From Cordia subcordata (lineage: Eukaryota > Streptophyta > Magnoliopsida > Boraginales > Cordiaceae), in the NCBI GenBank assembly GCA_028554755.1, contig JAPTOF010000011.1, forward strand, positions 5,174,501 to 5,238,500: a stretch of DNA of 64,000 nucleotides. Direction: 5' to 3'. Of this stretch, positions 48,707-60,962 are shown piece by piece. Position numbers and translations under genes: made by a program. Below the pieces are notes generated by a model. It worked only from the letters and a program-made list of their open reading frames with translations. It did no database searches and was not told where the DNA came from. Numbering within the stretch: position 1 is the stretch's first letter; each line of letters opens with the position of its first letter.

Positions 48707-49804
48707 TAAATAGGAAAATTATGTTCTGACTCAGTTATTTCTGGTCTAAACTCTGGTTGTTTTTCAGGATTTTTATATATCCCTTCAACTATATTTTCAG
48801 GATTAATTTTCAGGCTCTCAACTCTACTTCCTAGAGTTTCTTGATCTATAGATTTCACTGATTTTGAAGATGAATTACCTACAGTATTTGGTAACTCAAC
48901 TCTATAATCTATAGGTGAAATATAACTATGACTAGATGATCTAGAATACCTAGATGTCCCTAATCCTAAAGTACTAGATTCTGTACTTTTTCTATGAAAT
49001 TGTATTTGAACATCACCAGTGGACGTCTGGATTGTATCCACTAAATTTTCATTGATTAATGGTGTTGCTGGGATTATTTTCTCAGCTAACCATGTTTCAG
49101 GAAAGTTTATTTCATCCCACCTAATAGATCTACGGGTTGTTATTTTAGATCTATTAAAATTGGTTTCAAATAAAATTGTTTCTTGTTGATTAGTATTCAT
49201 CAACTTACACTTTGGATTCAAAGTATATAAAGGCTTAAAATAAACCCTATAACAGATACAAATAACTTCCGTACCTTGCAGATAATTATATCCATGCGTC
49301 TTCACATATAAAGTCAACGCATCAAGAATATTCACATCCGACAAAGATAATTGTAAATTCGGATAAGCATTAAAATAAATTGGACCATGAGCTAAACTAG
49401 ATTCCATTATGCCCATGAGAGATTGATGCCAGTTCATATTACGAGCATCTCTTAAAACAACCAAAAATGATTCAGGCAAACCAGATAGAGTAAGAGGTTT
49501 AAATGCAACCTGAACAAGTCCTATATGCAAGAACTTATATTCTGATGTATATGCATCAATATTATCTTGACTAAGTAATTTAATAGTCAATTCATCATTA
49601 TGAATGGGAACAGATTCTTCACAGGTTTTAACAATTTGTCTAAGACCTATTTTTATCAAAAGTACCAATGGAATATATCAACCTAGGTTCTATTTTAGGA
49701 ATTGTCCATTTATTAAGCAATTCCAGATTGCAAGGAAGATCATACTCTTCTTTTTTACTGTTTTTGACAGTATTATTGTTTTTTGACGAAAAAATTGAAA
49801 ACAT
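48706..49804 (-). pseudogene. Viral movement protein, copy B (frameshifted)
   Basis: Same protein as in copy A. The first of two possible start codons seen in copy A is ATT here, and the second ATG (49804-49802) remains. An extra A in an A run near 49653 shifts the frame, so each copy is broken at a different place. The stop TAA (48708-48706) shares bases with the coat-protein ATG, a TAATG coupling that suggests reinitiation. Confidence 0.8.
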
Positions 49805-49858
49805 ATTAATATTATGAACATGCAAATGATGGATTAAAGTAATAACACTTACCATAAC

Positions 49859-49859
<1 letters not shown>

Positions 49860-49940
<81 letters not shown>
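49860..49940. repeat. (TA)n repeat, right flank of the pararetrovirus
   Basis: About 40 TA units directly against the truncated leader of copy B. With the left repeat it brackets the viral DNA, so the virus sits inside a former TA microsatellite. Confidence 0.95.
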
Positions 49941-49941
<1 letters not shown>

Positions 49942-51634
49942 CTTGTTGTGTGTAGAAGATTGCAAATCATGAACCAAACATGGCTGTTGAGGTGGTGAAG
50001 TTGGAGAGTGAAAATGCAATTTTTTAACAATGTGTCAAGGCAACCCATTAGGTCATTAGTTAGATAAAGCAGTTAATCTTAAACATCATTGGCTAGAACT
50101 TTAGTCATCAAATGAACATATGGTTTTTTCACTATCAATGTATATTATGGTAGACATTATATAGGAAAATGTAATATCGAGTGATTCATGCTTGGTGTCC
50201 ATGGTCCTAAGTTTCTCTTGATGTTTTCGATCTTTGTTTCATGAGATGATAATATGTCTAATTAATGCGCCTAGTACTTGTATAGTTTGTTCGTAAATAA
50301 AATTCAAATTAAGATGCAAATTCTTTATTCCTTCCACCTTACAGTCTGACGACAAAACTATAATATTTCATTTCAGCCTTACATGTTATAAGCGGAGATA
50401 TTGGCTGCGGGAGAAAAATATTGGCTGTGAAGATATTGGGTCATTGATTACGTATTAGATGCTGATTGGAAGAAAACTAAAAAGAGGTAAGATAAATGTT
50501 ATTTTTAAAATTATTGGTGATGCTTTTAATTGGATGGTCTGGATTTGTTCGTTTAAATCCTAGAATTAATATTGTACCTCTTAGTTACTCAAAGAGAGCT
50601 ATCACTAAAAGAGGATTTAAATCAGTTTGGTAAATAGGTGCTTATAAGTAGCAGTGTTTATTAAAACAAAAGGAATTTTAATTAGTTAATGCTGTAAAAT
50701 TATCTACTTTGTTGAAGGGTAAAAAGGTCTTTATTGATGGTCAAAAGAAATGCTTATAAATAAGCTGGGGAAAAAGTTGGTATATGTGACTTACCTTTCA
50801 CGTGCTTATAAGCGCCTGAAAGTGACTTATAAGCTCTTGACTCAAACATGTCAAATTTCTTTTCTAGTTTAGAAGTTGGTTTGACTAGCTTATAAATAAG
50901 ATTAGCCAAAACTGTTGTGAGATTAATAGTCAATTTTCTTTTCTTCTCAACTAGAGAGTTTCTACTACCTCTAAAGCTGGTCCACCCAGGAAAGATAGGA
51001 GGGGATAGAGGGAGGGGCGGTGTCTGGGGTGGCTGGCTGCATTTTTCTACAACGTTGCGACGTTACGTGAGATGTCAATAGTAGTGAAGTGTTAATGCAG
51101 TTATTTCATTTTTATATTAATTATTTTACGATAATTGTATTATAATCTTATTATCATTGTGTCTATTATTAACGTTGTACGGGATTTATTAATGATCTCT
51201 GAAGAAAGAACGGTTGTTGACCTAGAAAATGTTCAGCTTAAGTGTAATGCTTGTTCAGAAAGTCTTAATCGCCTTAATTGTGAAGGAGAAGTAGACAATT
51301 ATGTCGGCAATAACTAGTCAAGCTAGTATTTTTGTTGAATTCCCTTAACTATTCTTTAATTGGTCGGCCTACACTTAGGCTTCTAATTATCAGTAGCCGA
51401 CCAACCTTCTGAAGAGAAAGACATTGCGTTGCAAGGAGGGAGATTTAATGGTAGCCGGTGAACTATTTGTGTCATTTGATTAGTTTACTTTTGGATCTTT
51501 TTGTAACACTATAATATTTTGATAATGTTATAACAACGTTATGAAAAAGTTATGTTGTTTTTGACATGGTGAGCTTGTTCTTTTTTTGTCGGATTGAACT
51601 GAAGAGCTTAATTTAAGGGGTGAAGTATTAGAAA
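49941..51634. other. Intergenic, no gene recognised
   Basis: The open stretch at 51135-51317 has no domain. A GC-richer patch near 50980-51070 contains ACGT cores ('aacgttgcgacgttacg') that could be bZIP-type sites, without a gene behind them that I can name. 'gtgcttataag' motifs near 50640 and 50800 in opposite orientation suggest an old MITE. Confidence 0.4.
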
Positions 51635-51985
51635 CACTTGCAAGGCAAGTGTGGTACATTATCTCATCGTTCTCCACAAGAATCTATGGTGTTCGGGATG
51701 TTATCACACTTGCAACGCAAATGTGGTACATTATCTTATCCACAAGAATTTGTGGTGTTGGGGATGCTATCACACTTGCAACGCAAATCTGGTACATTAT
51801 CTTATCCACAAGAATATGTGGTGTTGGGGATGCTATCACACTTGCAACGCAAATCTGGTACATTATCTTATTGTCCTCCACAAGAATTTGTGGTGTTGGG
51901 GATGCTATCACACTTGCAACGCAAATGTGGTAAATTTTCTCGTCGTCCTCCACAAGAATCTGTAGTGTTGGGGATGCTATCATTC
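51635..51985. repeat. Five-unit minisatellite, 66-73 bp units
   Basis: Units start at about 51635, 51706, 51773, 51839 and 51911, each beginning 'cacttgcaa' and ending 'gggatg(t/c)tatca'. Units 1, 4 and 5 carry a short insert ('tcgttc' or 'gtcctc') that units 2 and 3 lack. All plus-strand frames stay open across parts of it, which is an effect of the repeat and not evidence of coding. Confidence 0.95.
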
Positions 51986-52906
51986 TCTGTCCGGTCTCAA
52001 TAACTATAAACAGTTGTGGCACATTTGAGTGCTACAATGGTTGGTTACCAATCGACATAAATTCTAGTTACCTGCGGATTGACGATGGGTTTCTAACAAA
52101 CAAAATTTCCGTTGATGGGTTTTCGACAAACAAAATTTCCTTCGATGATTACTAATGGACTTTCTGAATCTTTTGATGGTTGGTTATTTCGGTTGAATTC
52201 TTGTTATTAAGAAAAGGCTCGTTCCATCATTGGTAATTCGTTTCCCACTGAGTACTATATTTATGACCTAAACATATGTTTGTTAGATATAACTCTTATT
52301 ATATTTTTTAAAGAATTATAACTAATAAACCATTGTGCATAACTATTTCTTGTAACTATCGACATAGTTTTGAAAGTCAAAAACAGCAAAGTACAATAGT
52401 ACATGCAGTTGTGACCATTCTCATTTAAAACGCTCCTTATATCATTATTGAGGATACGCATAAAGTTATCTCCATATGATGTTAAATAGACATTGACTCA
52501 ATTCCATCTTGCAACAAAATCACATCCAATTGTAATATATGAGAAATAAAAGATAAATTCCATAATTTAATTGAAAACATTAATTTTCAAAAATACTATT
52601 TAAAAAAAAAAGCTTACATACTAATCTATATTATATAAAAGAAAGTGCATGCTTTTTTGGTTGTTCAAAGTATCTGTTTCATCCAACAAAACTTTTAATC
52701 TACCTTCTATATATATATATACATCTATTACCTAATTTAAATACATTCAATCATCTATTAATAACATTATTTTCATCTAAAAATTACATTGCAAAATTTT
52801 TTTTATTGCATTTTCCCATGTCAAATCATTTTTTTTTAAATTTTACTTTCTCAATTTAGATATCTTATACAATTATGAAGATTTTTCACAAACAATTTGA
52901 ATATTT
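51986..52906. other. Intergenic, no gene recognised
   Basis: Contains a short tandem duplication at about 52086-52141 (two copies of a 'gatgggttt(c/t)..acaaacaaaatttcc' unit). Otherwise AT-rich and unassigned. Confidence 0.4.
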
Positions 52907-53632
52907 GGGTAAAATGCGTGATACCCCTGTATTTTGTATGAATAGTTGATTACCTCCTTGTAGTTTAAAACATATCATATTACCCCTTGTGCTTTTTAAA
53001 AAGTGGCACAATCCCCCATCTCCGTTATCATGCTATCATCGATAAATAAGACTTTCAAATGACTAAATTGCCCTTAGAAAATTTTCCTAATATCATTTAT
53101 TCACTTGAAAGAAAGCCAAAAAAAATTAATTTTAAAATGTTTGAGATTAAATTACATTTTTTAATTTTTAAATTTTAATTTCATTTTTAATTAATCAATT
53201 AAAATTAATTAATTTTAAAAATTTTAGAATGAATTAAATTTTTAAATTTTAAATAATTTTTTATTTTAATATTTTTTATTTTTTAATTTTTAATTTAATT
53301 TTCTTGTAATTTTTAAATTTTAATTTTATATCTAAAGTTTTATTTTTGTTTTTATTTTTAATTTTTTGATTCTATAAAGTGAAGATAAATAAATTATTAA
53401 TTATGCTATAACGGGTGATTTGGTAAAAGAAATGTTTAGCAAAGTCTAAAATTTAACATCCATAGTTCACCACATGCAACAAAAGAGAGTGTTATTAAAT
53501 TAGATAGAAAAAGTTAAAATTGGAGATTATGTGCTACTTTTGTAAAACACATGGGATAATGTGGCATGTTTTAAAGCTCAAGGAATAATCAGCTACTTAT
53601 ACAAAACACAGAGAGTAATGCACATTTTACCC
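52907..53632. mobile_element. TIR element, 'gtaaaatg' family, copy 1
   Basis: Left end GGGTAAAATGCGTGATAC; the right end is the complement of GGGTAAAATGTGCATTAC. Both continue inward to 'tgtattttgtat(g/a)a.tag'. No ORF; the core is A/T homopolymer-rich. Shares ends and the subterminal 'tgtgctttttaaaa' block with copies at 58626 and 60337. Confidence 0.8.
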
Positions 53633-54438
53633 TAAATGTTTTGTTCAATTACTAAGGAACTCTCATAAAAATAAGATTAGTATTGGAGACTTAGCAAGAA
53701 TTAAATTTAAAAAGATATATTTGTATTTCATCATCGCATAAAGTGTAAAAATTGGTGACCAATAATAAACACAGTTATTAAAAATACATATTTTCCTCGA
53801 AACTCTAGTATTTTTAGAATACTATGACCGGTACCATTATTTCAAAAGTGTTTTTTGTTGCTTATTTTTATTTTTTTTCTCATTTCCGTCTCCTATAGAA
53901 TCATTCAAACGGAAGTCATCACTTTTTAAAAATTCGTCTCAATTATTTGAACTACCTAATTAACCCCTCATCATTCCAAAGGTCACCCTTGAGAACTTTA
54001 TATTAGGAATTAAAAACCGCTAATATACAAAGAAAAAGTTATTGAAACAAATCAATACCAAAAACAGTTGAATAAGTTGCTGGGGCTATTGAAATTGACA
54101 CAAACTCGTGTGACATTTTGGTTTATTTCCTTGTTTGTTTAAGTGAATAGAATTTTTCACTATGATCTTTTTCTTCTACTTTTTTCTTTTTTTCTTCTTT
54201 TGGGTCAACAGGATGGTCAATGTCGACTTATCAAAGGGAAGTCAGCCATTGAAGTTTTGAAGGTTACCAAGTGACATGCGGCCTTGACTTTTTAGTCCAT
54301 CACATTCCGTTGCGTGAAAGAGCTAAACTCCAAGCCTCCTTTTTGTGAATAATGAAAATGACTTTTGCGTTACGACCACCAAAAGTAAGTTTGACGATAA
54401 AATGTTAGGTTTAGTTGGAATTAATTGCAAGTTCATTT
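53633..54438. other. Intergenic, no gene recognised
   Basis: AT-rich, with weak similarity to the tandem block at 60833-61042 ('taaaaattggtgacca..ttatt'). No coding signal. Confidence 0.35.
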
Positions 54439-54669
54439 TAGAGCTTGTTTGGATTGGATATTTTCATAAGCGTTTTCTCAAATTTTTGAAAAAAAATACT
54501 TTTTGAAAATTTTAAAAATTTTAGTTTCTAAAAAAAGCTGCAAATGAATTTTTTTCAAACTTTCTTCTTTTTTTTAAAAAAAATCTAACTCAAAAAGTTA
54601 TTATAAAAAAATGTACTTTTTTTAAAAAAAAAATACTTTTCTATAAAAAGCCAATCAAAATAGGCCCTA
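54439..54669. mobile_element. MITE, 'gtttggattgg' TIR family
   Basis: Left TAGAGCTTGTTTGGATTGG; right complement of TAGGGCCTATTTTGATTGG. A/T-rich core, no ORF. Confidence 0.75.
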
Positions 54670-56969
54670 GTTGTTATTATCCTGGTCTATGGGCATCTAG
54701 TAGGTTACCAATTAATGGGGCTTTGCCTATCAATTTAATACATTTATTGTGATTAGTCCATAACTAAAAGGAAAAGTGAAGCAAAGTAACTTTCTTGTTA
54801 CTTTAAACGTAGACTGATAAGATAAATTTCACTGTAACAAATTATATTTTTAAATAAACTTGTTATTTGATTTGATATTAAAACTCGAGTTATTAAAAGA
54901 TAATTGAATTTAAGGGTCCGGCCGTTATTCGCTTTTCTAGAAAAAGAACAAAATAATTTCGAGCAAAACTCAATTTGTATCTCTCTTGATGTAATTAGGT
55001 GTAGAACCAGAAACTTTTCATCGAGGGACTGAGATCTGCATACGTAAAACATTAAGTAGAAAAGCAAGTTTTCCTCCCTTGCGAGAGAGAATATATTATA
55101 AAACAATAATTATAACAATAAAAGTTGATAATATTAGATTTTTTAAATATAAATAAATGTAAAAAAATACTATTTATTAGCAAAATAATATTAAAAAAGT
55201 TTACTGATCTAGTTAATCAAATTAAATTCTTCTCTTCTTTATGAAATTTTCCAGTCAAAATAAATACATAAATAATATATGAAGAACTTCCTAAATAAAT
55301 AATTCCTTATGGAATAATTATTTAGAATTTATAATTTTTAAAATTTATATTATCACAAAAATTACTCTAAGTTACTAATCAACAAAACAAATAAGTTAAG
55401 GATTATTGAAATGTGTTCACTAAAATTACTTATATTATTACAAAAATTTAACCATTGAAATATTATCTGCATAGAAAAATATATACGAAAAAATTATTCG
55501 AGAATAATTTCATACAAAAAAAGAGAAAAAGAAAATAAGGGGGCCATAAGAAATGCTCCACACATAATGGTCAAGATTTGTCTAATATCAATATGAGAGA
55601 GTTTTTGATATGAGAAGAACCTAATCCATTTATATATATTTGTTTGTATGTGTGTTTGTTAAATTTTTTTTTAAACTTCCATCTCCAATATATCTAATTT
55701 AGTCACGGCTGGAATTTGAACTCAAGTGATTATTCTTGAAAAAGTAATATAATTTCAACCACTTGAGCCATCTTTTGAATCTGAACAAAGATTTAAACTT
55801 GTGACTTCTTATCTTTAATGCTTAAGCATAAACCACCCAAACGAGAGTGGATTTGTTTTTGCTAATTCAACTATTGGTTCATTAAGCTAAATAATCAAAT
55901 TACAGCCCTATTTAGATTGATTTTTCAATGAAAAATACAGATTTTCATCATAGACATTTGAATTAACTTTTAGAAAAAAGTTAAAACTATTAAAAAGGTG
56001 TAAATTTAACTTTTTTCATAAGCTAATATTTAGAGCTTCTCAATATATATATATATTCCAAATTCATACAAAGAAGTTGCTTTCTTTTTATAATTAGCCG
56101 ATCTTTCGAGGCCCTACATTGATAAATTTTTCCACCTAACAACAAGGCTATTCAACCCTAAAAACTAACAGAGGCTAGACAAGCTATTGATAGAGTTAAT
56201 TTTCTTTCATCTTTTTTGTATTTCGAAATTTCAAAATACTATAGTATAATATGTGCAGTGCATTGTCAGGCTTTTATAATTTATGACATAATAAAATATA
56301 AATACATTTTATCAAATTTTAGTCTTGATTTTTGAATACATTCCCAAAGTTTAAAGATTACCTTATAAGGTTATAGACTACTTTTCATATTGACAAATTG
56401 AATTTTATGATGAAAATTCAATGATTCTTAACATAGTACCAAAGCTGGGCTTCGACCAAGTTTCTAAGGTCCTGGTCACTTTTCATATCGACTAATTATT
56501 GTTTTATGATAGAATCTCGGTAATTTTTAATATTAATAAATTTTTAATAATAATTATGTTTTTTCATGAGAAATCTGAAGTCATTTGACTGAATACTTAT
56601 TTAAATTAATAATTATTATGTTCTTTTATGAGAATGGTAATTATATTCTTTTATGAGAAATCTACAGTGATTTGATAGAATATTTATTTAAATTAAAAAG
56701 GTTAAATAAACAAAGCGTATAATTTATGGATATTTAGATTATGAAATAATTTTATATAGATAGAAGGGTTTGACTGAATACCTTTTGAACGAAAAAAAAA
56801 TTATAAAATGATGACATATAAGAGTGGAAAATGATATGTACTCTCCTTTGTATAATATATGGATAGATATGGTAGCAAAAAGAAATTTCGAAAAATGTTG
56901 TTGCTCAAAGTATTTCAACCATATTAGCACATGGAAAATCTACACGCAATGGCTTATGACTAATGTAGT
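54670..56969. other. AT-rich intergenic DNA, no gene recognised
   Basis: No domain-bearing ORF. A lone 'gccctatttagattga' at about 55909 resembles one end of the MITE family above, with no partner end seen. Confidence 0.4.
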
Positions 56970-57016
56970 CTCTCTCTCTCTCTCTCTCTCCTTTCTCCCT
57001 CTCTCTCTCTCTCTCT
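56970..57016 (+). repeat. CT microsatellite upstream of the glucosyltransferase
   Basis: Two (CT)n runs about 130-175 bases before the start codon, in the likely 5' UTR or core promoter. Pyrimidine-rich patches there are common in plants. Confidence 0.85.
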
Positions 57017-57144
57017 GTTAACCATAGTTGGGGCCAATCCTCGCACACTTTGTTGTTGAGCAACTAGAAAAGTGTCTTATTCTTGCAAAATTAATATTTG
57101 CTTTCAGCAGTTGTACATATTCATGTCCGAAGGAGCTGCAAAAC

Positions 57145-60100
57145 ATGAAATATCAAAACGAGAAACTGATGAGCATCTTCTGGCTTAGGCCAACACTCCA
57201 AAGAAACTCCTTGGCATCACGGTGGCGATCGTTGAAAAATACCGCTACTTTCGCAAAAGCTTGGCTCGTTGTATTCTTCTTCGTGCTTCTACTTTCAGTC
57301 TTGGTTTTTTCTGGCCGTGTTAACATTGTAAGTATTGAGTTACCACCTCATCTAAAAATTTTAAATTTATAAAAAAAAGATTGACATATTTATTTGTCAA
57401 TTATATTAATAGGAAGTTAATACCTCCTAACACTTTCGGAGACAACCATCCATGCGCAAATCTCACAGACATATTTGTTTTACTGTTTTTGGATGCATTT
57501 TTTTAATAATAATGAAGAATTTTCCATGGTTACATGACCAGGGTTTGTGACTGTGGTTTCATTATTTAATATAATGTGAAAACAAGGTCATTGTGGGGAT
57601 TTGATTAGGTTGTGTGAATGAACAAACAAGAGGGTGTGATATTGTGTTTGAGAAGCTAATTGATATAATTATGATATCACATTATTCTTTTTCATTAAGT
57701 ATAACCTTAATTTTTCATTCTAAATAAGCTTTAAATTTTTCAGTAATCCTGCATGCTTGTAAAAGAGGCTGGTGGTAAATAGTTTTTAAGTTTGAAAAAA
57801 TTCTTACTTTACAACCTAACTTCCTGGAGTTAAATTAAGAAAGTTCATGCCCACCTATATATATATCACAAAACTCCACCACAACTCAATGCACATTGTT
57901 AGTTGGCATGCACGTGTACAAGAGGGTGTAATTCAGTAGTAGCGCAACTCGTTCAAGACTTACGAATCTTAAGTTATTAATAAGCGTAACTGAGATATCA
58001 TTATTGGGTTTCCCTTTTTTTTTTTCCTTCCTGCAGCCCAAGTTGTCAGGTAAAAATCTCAGCAAGAGACCGATCATCACTATTGAGTACCCCTTGAATT
58101 GCAGTGCATGGAACCAGACAAACACATGCCGGAAAGACTATCCGACAACGCACCAACCGGCTAATAAGATCAACTCATCGCCACCAAACGCAACGTGCCC
58201 GGAATATTTCCGATGGATACACGAAGATTTGAGGCATTGGAGAGAGACAGGCATCACAAGGGACATGGTGGAGAAAGCAAGAGAGCATGCCCATTTCAGG
58301 CTAGTGATACTAGACGGGAAAGTCCACGTGGAAAAATATAGGCCGTCGATTCAGAGCAGAGCCATGTTCACAATGTGGGGGACATTGCAGCTCCTGAGAT
58401 TTTACCCTGGAAAGTTGCCTGATTTGGAGCTGATGTTTGACTGTGATGATCGTCCAGTCATCCCAGCCCAGGACTACAGAGGGGGAAATCAGGGTCCACC
58501 ACCCTTGTTTAGGTACTGCTCAGATGAGTCGAGCTTGGATATCGTGTTCCCGGATTGGTCATTTTGGGGCTGGTAAATATTAATCTCACCTCTCACTCCA
58601 CCGTAATATTGATATACTTCGTAAAGTTAAAATACATGTTATCCTATGTAGTTTGTGTAATTAGTGACCTAGTTATACTATAAAATTTACCCCAATATTC
58701 CTTTGTGCTTTTCAAAAAATGGCATTTTGCTTCCTTATGATTTGTTTTGTTAGCTAATTACTCCTCTATGATTTCTAATCTCCGTTAACTGATTAGCCCC
58801 TTCTATTTTTAAAAGTTACCACATAACCTCCATATTTTTCTAAATGGTAGCACAATCTCCTCTTTTATTATTATTTGAATGCTGTTAGCTAGTTAAAAAT
58901 AATGATATTTGTGAAATGAGTCAATTTCGATGAAAGATGCTGAGGTAAGAGATTATATGTTACATTTTAAAAAACATTCGAAAAGATTGAGTAATGTAAT
59001 AAGTTTTAATACACATAATAGTAATTTAATTAAACAAATCACATGGGGGTATTATACATTTTATCCTAATTACTTGGTAATATTTTACATTATTCTTTTA
59101 GTACCATTCTTGTGATATTATAGAAACGGAAAATGACGGAATGATATATTACGAAATTGACTTCTTAACACACCTTCCAACAGATTTTGACGTGGTTTAG
59201 AAGAAAGTAAAATGCATTAATTATATATATCCGTGAAGCTAGACCAATAAAATCTTGCCACCAGCTTTAAATAAATTCTAAACTTGATTTATCATATTCA
59301 ACTATGAGACTGGAAACCATGACCATTTTTAGATAAACAAAGGAAGGATTTGTCAGTATTCACCTATTCCGATCCCTTTAGCACCCCCTACAAGTAAACA
59401 ATTTGATTGATATGCGTTTGGCGGCCTAAACACGTAAATTTCAAGGGTAGATGGATTAAGGTTAACGAAAGAGAGCAAGCTTTCTTTTTTTCCTCGTTGG
59501 TTTGGTCGAGTTACATAACATAGTCATCAGTCAATGTGTTTGGTCTCTACCCATGTTTCTGTTAGCATTAGTATCTTGGAATTTAAATTTTATGAATAAT
59601 TAAAATGATATTACATATACATATAAATTGTTGAAATTTTTTTCTTGTATTACTAAGGAAGAGCAATACATATAGCGGATGCAAATCAATAACGTGTGCA
59701 ATAAGAAGACGCAAATTCAAGTTTGGTCACTAATTAATCTCGTAATATACTTTCAAATAACTTTTAGCATTTTTTGTATGAAAGTAAAACCACTTAGCCC
59801 CTATAAACCCCCGATTTTTTCTTTTCGATTTAGTGTCTTTACTAAAAAAAATAATCAGCTCATGGTGACATGAAGAATTAAAGATGTACTAGCATCATAT
59901 TGGTCTATATACTTGGCCATGTGATTAGTTGATACTTATAACTAGATCTATATTTTTAACTACTTAATCTTTGGGAGATTTTCTTGAAGAGGCTAAAATT
60001 ATGTTATGTAAATCTTTTCTGTTGATGCATGTAGGGCCGAAATAAACATAAAACCATGGAAAATAACCCTTGAAGATATAAAAGAAGGGAACAAGAGAAG

Positions 60101-60924
60101 CAAGTGGGAAGATAGAGTGCCTTTGGCTTATTGGAAAGGGAACCCCCATGTTGCTCCTTGGAGGGGTGACCTCTTGAAGTGCAACGTTACTGATGAGTAT
60201 GACTGGAACACTCTTCTTTATGTCCAGGTAACTTCTTTGGGTAATAGTTTGGCTTATGTATGTAACTCGAGTAATACTTTATTCATTTTTCATATAATAA
60301 TAAGAATTCATAAGCTAAACATTATACTGTTTTGAATTAAAATGTACATTACTTTCTTGTGATTTGTGTAATTAGTTAATTATCCCATGTTCTTTTAAAC
60401 TTATCATATTACCCTCTGTGCTTTTTAAAAGGATGTACACGATATCATACATTTATGTTTTTCGTTTAAGTTAACTTATTGTGCATCATAATTATCTTTT
60501 CTTTTTGGGGCAACTATGAGCATTAAAACTTGTAAAGTGTTATATATTTCCACAAAAATACAAAATTTTAACTAATGATGACTAGATAATAACACAAAAA
60601 GAGGTGATGTATAGTCTTTTAAAAAGTATAAGGGAGTAATTTGGTAAGTTTTGACAATATAAGGTGATAATCTGCTAATTATATAAATCACAGGGGGTTT
60701 ATATAATTAATTAGATAAATCAATTAACGTGCCACCTTTTAAAAATTATAGGAAAATAACGTTGTAAGTTTTAAAACATATAGGGGTGGTTAGTTAATTA
60801 CAAAAAACAAAAGAGACAATGTACATTTTACTTATATATATATTATATCAAAACTCTCACTATATAAAAAGAGGTGAACCATTATTTTAGAAATGATATA
60901 TAACAATACTCGAATATTTTAGTA

Positions 60925-60962
<38 letters not shown>

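Larger units (their letters stand above)
38822..49859. mobile_element. Endogenous pararetrovirus (Caulimoviridae), two fragments tail to tail
   Basis: Copy A (+, 38822-42430) covers leader, primer site, movement protein and coat protein. Copy B (-, 49859-42430) covers nearly a whole genome: movement protein, coat protein, protease, reverse transcriptase, RNase H, a downstream ORF, promoter and the start of the leader. About 3.1 kb (39350-42430 against 49859-46797) is shared in inverted orientation at high identity; the movement proteins differ at about 18 of 320 residues. Adding the leader found only in copy A to the 7.43 kb of copy B gives a genome of about 7.9 kb, normal for the family. Both ends abut TA dinucleotide repeats, as known for florendoviruses and rice tungro-like insertions. 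Florendovirus-like is my best guess, but the genus is unresolved. Both copies are inactivated. Confidence 0.9.

Noticed and set aside
51638..52022. Overlapping open frames of about 95-120 codons with repeated text
   Set aside because: They arise from the minisatellite; three plus frames and one minus frame are open together, so the openness comes from the repeat.
57028..57144. Upstream extension of the GT90 protein to 57028
   Set aside because: The frame there begins with TTG, not ATG; the first in-frame ATG is 57145 and gives a normal type II membrane protein.
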